Below, piece by piece: positions 47,601 through 59,600 of a stretch of 64,000 nt of DNA; within the stretch, counting starts at the first letter, position 1, and each line of letters opens with the position of its first letter. The position numbers and the translations under genes were made by a program. The DNA comes from Apoderus coryli (lineage: Eukaryota; Arthropoda; Insecta; Coleoptera; Attelabidae), in assembly GCA_911728435.2 (NCBI GenBank), contig OU452200.1, positions 25,993,715 through 26,057,714 of the forward strand, read 5' to 3'. The notes under the pieces were generated by a model. The model made no database searches. It was not told the origin of the DNA and saw only the letters and a program-made list of their open reading frames with translations.

Positions 47601-50600
47601 TTTAGGGGTCACTATAGACTCAAAGCTTACCTGGACCGCACACCTTAAAAGAACCCGAGCAAGAGCGGAGAGAATGCTTATGTTACTCAGACGATCTCAT
47701 GGGAAAACATGCGGACTAAATCCAAAGATGATCCACTGATTGTACACTGCGGTAGTCAGACCTGTGATAACATACTAGTCGCTGATTTTGTGGACAAAAA
47801 TGGAACAGCATACCGCCATTGCTGAGTTGGGCAGGGTACAGAGGCTTGCCTGCTTAGCAATGACGGGCGCTACTCCGTCAGCCGCAATGGAAGTATTGCT
47901 GAACCTCCCACCCTTGCACATCATGGTAAGGATGGAGGCGGGGGCGGCATTCATTAGACTGCGAGGGTTGGTAGGAACTGTACCCACTTATCGGGGACAT
48001 ATCAAAATTGGGGTATGTATTGGGGATGACATCATAAACATGCCCATGGACCACATCAGACCAAAATTTGAATTTGACATAAATGTCGAAATGCATATTA
48101 TGGACCGCGAAGTTCTTGATCAAGACTGCATACGGACACTGAGAGGGCTAACCTGGTTTACAGACGGGTCAAAAACCGAAAGTGGAAGTGGTGCAGGAAT
48201 ATATAGTGAGACAAGGAACACGAATCTAAGATTCTCACTGGGGAAAAACACATCCGTATTTCAAGCAATTCTGTAGTTTGCAAAACTAAACAGATTGAGG
48301 GCTTATACAAACAAGTGAATCAATATATGTTCAGATAGCCAGGCGGCCTTATGGGCTCTGAGAAGCCCCAAGGCTACAACTAAACTGGTATGGGAATGCC
48401 AAACAGTACTTAGGGCCTTGGCGGACCACAATACGGTTAATCCAGTGTGGGTCCCGGGGTACTCGGGAATAGAAGGCAACGAAAGAGCGGATTGGCTGGC
48501 TAGACAAGCCTCTGAAACCACATATGATGGCACGGAACCTGCGCTGGGCTTGTCTAAAAGAACTGCGAGGGAACTCCTCAAGTGCTGGGCCAAAAGCGAG
48601 CACCAGAGATATTATTGGGAACATATTCCCAAGCAGGAGCATGGGAAGAGGTTTATACCTGGTGCAGCAACAAAACGCACTGAGAGTCAGGTGCGAATAA
48701 CTATGGGACTCCTTACTGGGCATTGCGCTCTGAGAGACCACCTAACTAAGATGGGGCTGTATAACGGGGACCTGCAATGCGGATTGTGTAATGGAGCAGT
48801 TGAAACAGCTTACCATGTAATATGTGAGTGTGTAGTTCTACAACGAAGACGACACGCTATTTTTGGGCATGCGCTGATTGCGCCAGCAGATATTGACACC
48901 CTACACATAACTGAACTCCACAATCTAGTGGAGGGTACAGGGCTGCTGGATTATGGCAAGCTAAATTGTTTGCGGAAAAACAAAAGTTAAACTTGTTACT
49001 TTTTTTTTCTAGTTTTCAATCCTGTTAAAATAAATAGAAAATTTTGATACACTGGGTATTGCTTGGAAACCTAAAGAAGATAGTGCATCGATGGTTTAAG
49101 AAAGTTCACAAAAATCGGGGGACACCCTCTATCATTTTTATTAAAGGAGGTAGACCTATAAAATAGTGTCTTTTTATAACCAGTTTTGTGTTCTCAATCT
49201 ATGGTTACCGTATGTCCGTTTCCGTACAGAACACGTTGTTTATTGGGCCGGGATTGTCTATTCATTTCTTCATAACTAACATTTTTGAATAAATCTCATA
49301 ATTACGCGGAACTGCTTCTTGTGGCGACTGAAACCTGCTGCTTCTGAGACAAAAATCGCGATTATCTTCTATCAATCTCAATGACCAGTGATGATACTGA
49401 CAATACTGTACAGGATATTAGAGTTTCCTGGGAATGGACCAACTGCATGCGTGCTTTCTGTTGGTCGGTCAACAAATGTGGTATCTACCAGTAAACTATT
49501 ACACCACGCTGTGTGTCTAACAACTACAATTATTGTGTCTAAGAATGCAATTTGAAAAGATATTTCTAGTGTATGCATAATATTATTAGATATAACAATA
49601 TGCTGAATTGATCAACTAAACAACTTCTAGAGTTTTATAATTTGACAAGCGGCCAATAGACTCAGTAGCAATTCTCGAGACAATAGTTAAAAAGAAATTG
49701 AGATCGAATGGAATATATGAATACATTTCTTGCATCTCTAATAATTAAAGAAAGAATATATCGATACATTTCTTGCTTCTCTATGACCCAGTTCATTGAA
49801 CTTTTTTTTAATATTATTGGAATTGTAGCCCATCTGTCAAATTAGTATAAATTAGTAGTTTTTTTAGATAAAATAATGTTTTCATATTTGTTATATTATT
49901 GTGGAAGTTGAGTAAATTAAATTTGTTGGAAAATCAAGTATCTAATAATGTTCCATTTCTAAATCTATTGTGTAATGTGTGGATTTATTCAGGAGAATGT
50001 GCTGGAATATGTTTATGGTGAAAATCTTCAAATAAAGTGTGGCATCACCGAATTTCTTATCTTTTCTTGATTGTTGCCAGATTTTGAATAAATTGAATTG
50101 AATGAAATAAAAATAATATGGAACTTTTTGAAGAACCAAATTATTTTAGGAAAAATAACATAAAATAAACTTGGGGAAATAAAGTTTATGTTTAATGAAG
50201 CATCTGCACGTGTATCGGGTGTAAATAGATTTAGGATTAATTACGGTATTGCGCGAATAATGAGTACGAGGTGTAGGATGGCGATAATTTCAAAAACAGT
50301 CTGGCAACCGAGTATTGTGAGTTGGTATGTTGTAGAAGCGAGTAGATTCCATAAGAATAACACACAAATCTGTTTTCTTTTCTAATGGCTTTACTTTAAT
50401 GAAAAAAGTGACGATTTGGGAACTATTTTAAAACACATGGCATATTTTACACTTGTTTTGAATGTCAAAAATCCGTGCCGAACTTTACCCTGTTTTCGTT
50501 GAAGATTAGAGTGAATAAGAGAAGAGCGTTTTATTATAGTTAATTTATCTTTTATAGCTTAATTGCAGTGGCTATTAAATTGAGACCACCTGCAAAGTAG

Positions 50601-53600
50601 GATGTACAAAATCTACTATCTGTTCACAATATGCAATGTCACACCCTTGAGTAATGAATATACGTAGAGGCATCAGATGTTCATAAATAGATTAATTCGA
50701 GTTCATGTGAAAATAAATACAAAACAAAAAGTCAAGTCAATCGTTGCAGTTTTTAATACGTTAATATATTTATGGATTTTACTTAATATTTTTGTTTTCA
50801 GAAATAAGAAATATTTTGGACAATATAAAATTGTTTGAAAAATATGAAGATTTTATGGTACGGCGGGTGTTGGCGGTGGATCCAGACACAAGGTAAATTG
50901 AAAACCTATAAGATAATATTAATCTCGCACAACACTACTGATTTGTCGATCAAAGTATTACAACTGCATATTTTGGTATACAGTCTACTTGGTTCAAAGT
51001 AGTCTCACTGCTAAAGTTTCAAAAATATTTTGTCTTGTTTGGGTGGGATATCATCACGGTAAACGTGGACTATTATTTGAGGCTGTTATCCACACGCAGT
51101 CCATATAATTAATTAATAAAATCTCTTTTCAGACAGGTTAAATTATGTGAAAGATACTATTCATCAAAGTCTTACCTTTACCTGCATTAACCTTGCCAAA
51201 GATTAATCTACACAATAGATAGTCAGCCCAATGCATTAAAATCAGAACATCTCTACGTATGCCTGCCACTACGTGGCGTATACTAGCGTGCACAGCATAA
51301 AGCAGTATTGTCACAGCCAGAAACCGTTTTGTAGTTTATTAATATCAGAAACAAAACGCAACGTATAACAATTATTTACATCATTTGCAACAGATATGCA
51401 CCGGCAATGCTGTATTGTCAGAGAGAGAAATTGATGAAATTCTGTATTAATCTGGAGGGGATACGCAGGGAGGGTAGAAAAAAAAACAAGCGAATGTGGT
51501 GTGTGTCGTGCTGTTGCCGATTCGTCGGTAAAAGAAACACACAGGGTGATTTATTACAAGTACAGTATTGAAATAAAAGCCTAATCTCTATGAATTAAAT
51601 TTAATATAATAATATTTAATCCATGTCATACATGTTTCAAGACTAGACCAGTCCCATGATCAGTGGCGAACAATCATTAAATGAAAAGCTTTTAGATAGA
51701 AACATACTTTTGACTCCATTGTAATAATTTGTTGATATATATAAAAAAATCTAAATATCTAAAAGCTAAAAGCTTTTGATTTAATTATTGCTCGCCACTG
51801 ATTATGGGGCTGGTCTAGTCTTGAAACATGTTGTATGGCATGGATTAATGATTATTAGGTATATTAAATTTATTTCGTGGATATTAGACTTTTATACCAA
51901 TACCGAAATCAAGTAGGTATTAATGTACATTATTCTTTGTCAAAATTATAACTCCACTTAAGAATGGACTAGGTACTTTTTCAATTTATTACATATATTT
52001 TAAATATTTCACGTAGAGAATGTGGCAAAGATGTAACAAAATTGTTGTAGATCTTATAATACGTATAAGAAAAAAATTATCACAGTGCTACCTATATTAT
52101 ATTAGGTATACCTATTATAATAGTCTGTCCCTGTTATTGTGATTTTCATTGTTTTCATACCTACTGATTTTGTTTTGAAGAGAATTAATATATTAAATTA
52201 AATTTAATCTTTGGCTGCGTAGTTATTTTTTTTGTGAATATTTTTTAATTTATTTTGTGTTTTTCTAATTTTAGACTAATTATATTATTTTGTGTTGTGA
52301 TTTTTTTTTATTTGAGAAACTTCCTAGTTAGTGACTAAATAATTTTTGAGTGTTTTGTGAAAATGGTAAGAAACAATTCGAAATTAAGTCGTAACCAATG
52401 TGCTTTTCGAAATTGTAACAACAGTTACAGAAACAATCGAGAGGTACATTTCTTTCGATTTCCTAAAGAAGAAGATCGATGCAGAAAATGGGTTATAAAT
52501 TCAGGTATAAGTTCTACTTTAGGTTTAGGTACTTAAATTTTACTTCTTTTTAATGTTTCTTCGGGTAAATAATAAGTTCGGTAGGAATAGGGCTTTGGGT
52601 ATCAAACAAAAAAGATACAAAATAGAAATTTGACATAGGGGTAGTTCTAAGCATTTACAAGTTTGTGACGTGTAGCGATTTTCGATGCCGCCCCCGGAGG
52701 TATACATGAGGGCGGCGCAATGCCGTTTTAAATATCTCGTTTCGCTTTCTTGGAAAATAAAAAATTATAACTGATAACTGAAACTTAGTACTTAATACGT
52801 GGGCGTAAGAGGTAAGCTCACTTCACAGGTTCTCGGCCTTTTAACAGAAAAACTGACTTTTTGGACATATTAGACATGGAACATCATATCATAATCATAT
52901 TAATCACATGTAGTTTTCGATATACAGGATCGATTTAAACACTTTTTGGACCCCTCTCGAAAAATTATTTTTTTTTGTTTCTGTAGTTAGTCAACGCCTT
53001 AAATTTATGTCAAAATTAACCCTTATTTACAAATATTTCAAAAACTACTGCACCTAGGCAACCCGTATGTCATTTTTCTTGTGCTTTAGAGCGGCATTTA
53101 TATATGTTAAAATATATAGGGTGTCGCATCAAGAAAAAGCAAGTTTGGTCCGCAGCGCGTTTGTGAACTACCCTATGTAATTAAAAACATTTTTGGTTGT
53201 AGATCTCTTCAGGTCCTAAAAATTAGTCAAAGAATCACCCTTTAAAGTTTGTACAAATACTTATGCAACACCCTGTATACATAGATACTTTGATTTGCAA
53301 TTTGCAAATCTGTCAAACTAGGTAATGCTGTTTTTTTTTTATTTACTTTCAAATATGGTGTTATGTAATTGTATTCAAATTAAATGTTTGGGGATGATAT
53401 TTACGAGTTTTATTTTTTTTGAAACTTAGTACTTAATACGTGGGCGTAAGAGGTAAGCTCACTTCACAGGTTCTCGGCCTTTTAACAGAAAAACTGACTT
53501 TTTGGACATATTAGACATGGAACATCATATCATAATCATATTAATCACATGTAGTTTTCGATATACAGGATCGATTTAAACACTTTTTGGACCCCTATCG

Positions 53601-56600
53601 AAAAATTATTTTTTTTTGTTTCTGTAGTTAGTCAACGCCTTAAATTTATGTCAAAATTAACCCTTATTTACAAATATTTCAAAAACTACTGCACCTAGGC
53701 AACCCGTATGTCATTTTTCTTGTCCTTTAGAGCGGCATTTATATATGTTAAAATATATAGGGTGTCGCATCAAGAAAAAGCAAGTTTGGTCCGCAGCGCG
53801 TTTGTGAACTACCCTATGTAATTAAAAACATTTTTGGTTGTAGATCTCTTCAGGTCCTAAAAATTAGTCAAAGAATCACCCTTTAAAGTTTGTACAAATA
53901 CTTATGCAACACCCTGTATACATAGATACTTTGATTTGCAATTTGCAAATCTGTCAAACTAGGTAATGCTGTTTTTTTTTTATTTACTTTCAAATATGGT
54001 GTTATGTAATTGTATTCAAATTAAATGTTTGGGGATGATATTTACGAGTTTTATTTTTTTTGAAACTTAGTACTTAATACGTGGGCGTAAGAGGTAAGCT
54101 CACTTCACAGGTTCTCGGCCTTTTAACAGAAAAACTGACTTTTTGGACATATTAGACATGGAACATCATATCATAATCATATTAATCACATGTAGTTTTC
54201 GATATACAGGATCGATTTAAACACTTTTTGGACCCCTATCGAAAAATTATTTTTTTTTGTTTCTGTAGTTAGTCAACGCCTTAAATTTATGTCAAAATTA
54301 ACCCTTATTTACAAATATTTCAAAAACTACTGCACCTAGGCAACCCGTATGTCATTTTTCTTGTCCTTTAGAGCGGCATTTATATATGTTAAAATATATA
54401 GGGTGTCGCATCAAGAAAAAGCAAGTTTGGTCCGCAGCGCGTTTGTGAACTACCCTATGTAATTAAAAACATTTTTTGTTGTAGATCTCTTCAGGTCCTA
54501 AAAATTAGTCAAAGAATCACCCTTTAAAGTTTGTACAAATTCTTATGCAACACCCTGTATACATAGATACTTTGATTTGCAATTTGCAAATCTGTCAAAC
54601 TAGGTAATGCTGTTTTTTTTTTATTTACTTTCAAATATGGTGTTATGTAATTGTATTCAAATTAAATGTTTGGGGATGATATTTACGAGTTTTATTTTTT
54701 TTATATAGAGAAACTGTTATTCAGTTTTTAAGGATCAATCTGAAGCAGACGATTGTACTTGTTAAAACATGAAAAAAGTTATTGTCGTGATACTTTTAAC
54801 ACCCTGTTGGTGGGTTTTTAAAGCTTTTTACGAAACGTGTTAACAATACAATCTACATAAATCGTTAGTTTTTTAAAGTTTTATGATCATTGCACAAAAA
54901 CCAATATTAGGGAGGCTGTAAGTTTTTTTTCAATTCGGCGCACACTGGGGCAACAGGGCCTTAAAGTTGGCAATAAATCAGAACCTTCACAAATGTATTT
55001 GTCTTATGACTAATTAGTTAGTAAAATATCATTAGTTCATAAAAAAATATCAAATTCTGCAACGCCGCGGCGTATAGATATTTTTGAGTATAGATATTTT
55101 TGAGTACATTAATTCGGTTATAATCGATGAGTAGAATCTTTGGAGTAAAATACATTTCACAAAAACCCTGAACCATATTTCTCAATAGATTTAAATTTTC
55201 ATTAAAAACAGATTAAAAATTCTAATTTTTTACATCCTGCATTTCGAAACCGTATTTTTTTAAATAATTATTGTCATGCTGGAAATTTCAAACCTTATTT
55301 ACTTCAGCAACTTGTAAAAAGCACAGCCTTTTTAATATTAACGTTTCTTAAAATCGATATTACGCGATAACGATGACTTTCTATCAATATCACAGAAGGA
55401 TACATTTATTACGTACATAATTTGTTAGATTTTACATCTCCGAATTGAAACACACGAAAAAAATGTGCATAAAAAAGTTAGGGTGGCATTTCACGCCTGT
55501 ATGCCCCTTTAATAATATTATTTTAGTCATGTAAAATTATTGTCTAAAACATTTAATGAACCAGCCCTGTATATTTATACTATTATAGTAATTTCTTTTA
55601 TTTTCGTCCATACACATTAATCTTTGCGTAGATAGGTATACGTATACCATATAATTTTATATTACCCGACAAAAAACACTGCTGCACAGTAGTACATATA
55701 TGATACCTATAATATAAAAACAAACTCCCACCTCGTAGGGGAAAGTATACTCGTCCTTGTCTAACATTGCCCATATGATTATTTTATTTCAACACAATAC
55801 ATATAACGCCATCTACAATTTCCATGGTTGCATGTTTTTCTAATAGATGTAGCTCGTGTCGAGACAGTTTCAATTTTTGTTTTATTTCCCATATACGCTG
55901 ACTATCTATTGTGTAGATTAATCTTTGACCTTGCGAATGGGATATTTCTTTGCAAGTAGAATTCATGTAAAAAAATAAATAAAAAGGCAGTTAAAATAGG
56001 GGTATGTTTCTTTGAATAAATGAAGTAATATTCCTTGTTGTCTTGAAAACCTCTTGATATTGTAAAAAGTTATAATTCTTAGTTAGTTAGATATTTCATG
56101 TTGAATAACACTGCAAAATCCGATTGTTTCCTGTGTACTGCATATGACTTTAATATTTATAAATGTCATATCCTTTTACTACTAAACATGTATGTTAAGA
56201 CTGTTATAAAATGTTTTTTTTTTAGGTGGTGCCCAGCACCCGATTGTAGTTTTGCAGTGATAGCGTCAGAATGTGCCAGTTGTCCCAAATTGAAATGCGA
56301 ACGACCTGGTTGTGATTCATACTTTTGTTACCACTGCAAGGCTGAATGGCATCCTAATCAAACATGTGATGCGGCTCGCGCCCAGCGATCACCGCATATA
56401 CGCTCTTCGTCCATTAGTTACAGCCAGGATTCCCAGCATAGTAAGTAATTTATTTTGTTGTTTGCAGAGTATTTTTCTTTTTGGGCTTGAATTCACAGAG
56501 GACTTTCTCTGTGATGATCTACCATATGATATAAGGATATAGAGAAACAAAGGATATGACAGGTGGAAGTCTGTTTTAGTAGTGGTAGTCGTCGGATACA

Positions 56601-59600
56601 AATTTTTATGTTTATATATATTATATATTTTTTATATAATGAACGACTTAAAGTTCAAAAACCAAACTTGATATATAATATTATTCTTTATTTTCTAACA
56701 GGTTACAGACCCAATTACGAGACAATATAACTAAGTAAATAAGCTACTTATGTCGTAATAAACTACTTAACAATCCTACCAAACAAAAAAAAAAGATTTT
56801 CTCTGCTTTCGATGTCTCTTTGCATCCTCATGTTGTTGACGCACAGTTGCTCTTCAAATCTAAGCCACACCTTTTCATGTTGATCTTAAGAACACCCTTA
56901 TACCTCTTTTGCTGTCCTCTCTGATTTCGTGAGCCGACCTTACGCTGTGAATAAAGGATTCGCTTTGGAAGGCGTTCCGTTGCCATGCGGATTATGTGGC
57001 CAGTCCATCGCAGCTGGTGCCTCACAAATCATAGCCTCAATGCTAGTTGATTCAGCTTTCTCCAGAACGCTGATGTTTGTTCGTCGGTCCTGCCATTTGA
57101 TTGCAAGAATTCTTCTGAGACATCGTTGATGGTACTTCTCTAGGGTTTTTAAATGTCTCCGATAAGTGATCCAAGACTCACAGCTATACGTAAGGGTAGG
57201 AACTACAATAGCTGTAAAAATTTATCATCTATTTTTGTCTATAATTTGATGTTTTACCAGATTTATGTCAACTGACAAGTTACATCATTATTATTTATTC
57301 TCTATTCAACTACTACTACAGGATAATAATATCAACAAATAAAAACAATTATAATTCAAGTAATAATAAAAATTCATTCGACATTCTCCCCATCGTGCAA
57401 ACTGTTTCAGTTTTCATCATCATTAACTGTTACATATAATAATTTGCAAAACCTGGTCCAAAAACTGTCAACAATTTGTTGAGTCTTCTTCTATAACTTT
57501 CTAGGATTTACGTTCTCAAATTTTATTGTTAAAGAATCACGTTTATTTCCTAACAACAAATGATTAGGTGTTAAGCATTCTTTATCAGATGGATCTATTG
57601 AAACATACGTCAATGGACTATTATTCACTACATTTTCAGCTTCTGCAAAAACAGTCTGTAGAACTTCTTCTCTAGGATTTTCTTCTTTCAAAACATTCTG
57701 TAAAATTGTCTTCACTGACCCTATTAATCGCTCCCAACAACCTCCCATGTCTGGAGCTCCAGGTGGTATAAAATGCCATTCTATTCTGAAAGTTTTGTTC
57801 CTATATTTCTGTTATATATATTTTTCCAAAATGATTTTAGTTCGTCTGATGCACCTCGAAAATTTGTTCCATTGTCTGAATAAAGACATTTAATTTGAGC
57901 ACTTCTTGCCATCATCCTACATATAGCCATGATTGTGCTGTCAGTTGTATGCGAATGAACAATTTCCAAATGTACTGCTCGAATCGCCATACAAGTAAAC
58001 AGTGCTACCCATCGTTTTTCTTTTCTTCGTCCAATAGTTATTGTCATGGGACCGAAAAGATCTAAACCACAGAAAGTAAATGGTGGCATATTAGGAGTAA
58101 TCCTACTTAGTGGAAGTTGTTCCATTTGAGGTGGCACAGGTGTCACTTTTCTAATTAACAGTGTCCAGTCTTTGGACACTGTGGTTGTTAGCAGCCCCGT
58201 TTTTGCTGTTACTTTCATAATACTTTTTAAATTATTGGCTTTTTCTTTCAATATTTCCATCAGGTTTTAGAAGGAGACTTGTGACCCACTCCTTGAACTT
58301 CTTCTAGGCCAACTTTGAAAAGTTTCACTTTTTAAAAATTCTCCCACGTGCCAATCATTTATACGCCATTCTTTGATAAAACACAAAATTAAACGTTTTT
58401 AAAATTATTGGCTTCTCTGTTTGTTAGGACTCTTTTAATTGCTTCAGGTGGATATGGACTCTCATCATTTATTATGTTTTGCATAAAATGCACTCAAGGA
58501 AAAGCTATAAAAATATTGAAAATAAAGAAGCTACAAAGGTTAACTAATAATTTAACCATATTTATTATATATACTATTATATACAGCTAAAATTATAAAT
58601 TCTATATCTGCAGGTAAAATTTGTGCCTATGCAGATGATATGGAAATATTATACAACCGTAAAGTAGAGGAATATCATGAGAGGGCTGAAATTATTAACA
58701 ATGAGCTAAATTCTATTCAAGAGATTTCAAAAAAACACGCATTAAAATTAAATTCTGAAAAAACAAAAATTCTATGCTTTGGAAACATATAAAATAAAAA
58801 CTTCTTAACTAACAATATGAGAATCCATATGGATAACCAACAATATATATATTACTGAGAGTGCAAATGATCTGGGTCTTCTTCTTTCGACAGATCTGCG
58901 TTCCTGTGAGCATGTAAAAAACTTAACAAAAAAAGCTTACATGTTCTCAAGACTCCTATATTCAAATCGTCATATTCTAAACTTCTCTTTAAAGAAGAAA
59001 CTTTATGAGACACTTGTTTTATCACATTTCACATACTGTGACTTTTTGTACGGATCGTGTTTTTATGAGGTGGATAAGAATCCGATACAAATGGTGCAAA
59101 ATAGTTGTTGTCGCCTCATAATATATGGTGTAATATATTTCCCATAAAGAGACGGGTTGGCTTAATCTGGAAATGAAAGTCAAACATCCACGAAATAAAT
59201 TTAATACACTGCTCTACAAGTCTTCAATCAAACCATACATGTTTCGGAGCTCAAGCTCCATCATCAGTGGTCAATATATTTACAAAAAGCTGGATTGCAT
59301 TGTGTACTTAATTAAGTATCTTATGACAATAAAAGGATAACTGTATTAATGTCTTATAGTATAGACAATGAATAGAAACATATCTCAAAATAAGACGTAT
59401 CGCATCGTGCGATATTTTGGGCGTTTGGAATAAGTGCTTGCAATTAGTCGAACTCAAATCTTTTTAACTACTGAATTAATTGGCAAGATTTTTGAGATAT
59501 GTAGATTCATAATTTGCGATACATTTTTTGACATATTATGAAACTATTATTACGTACATATCCAGTATTGATATTGTTCAAATGTTTACAAACGTGCAAG

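Larger units (their letters stand above)
45393..49237 (+). mobile_element. Mariner-like element, split by a nested LINE
   Basis: Left end from 45393 (CAGCGTGTTCCGTACTCAAA then CGGACATA) and right end to about 49237 are inverted copies over about 130 bp, through CCATAGATTG and ACTGGTT. Inside the left part is a decayed transposase (45600-46518). An R1/I-type LINE sits between about 46690 and 49020, within the borders, so it inserted after the mariner. The left end begins only 58 bp after the donor of exon 3. Confidence 0.8.
51197..55927 (+). mobile_element. P-superfamily-like element, internally replaced, with 31-bp inverted termini
   Basis: The ends are 31-bp perfect inverted copies starting CAAAGATTAATCTACACAAT. 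The direct repeat ACCTTGC flanks both sides (51190-51196 and 55928-55934). A THAP DNA-binding exon (52363-52504) lies inside on the + strand. P elements have 31-bp termini beginning with CA, 7-8 bp target duplications and a THAP-type transposase, so all three traits agree. The remaining transposase exons are absent; three 641-bp tandem units and a foldback element take up much of the inside. Non-autonomous copy. Confidence 0.82.

Noticed and set aside
52829..52842. TTCTCGGCCTTTT in each 641-bp unit resembles the start of U2 snRNA
   Set aside because: Only about 13 bases match; the following GGCTAAGATC and the branch-site region of U2 are absent.
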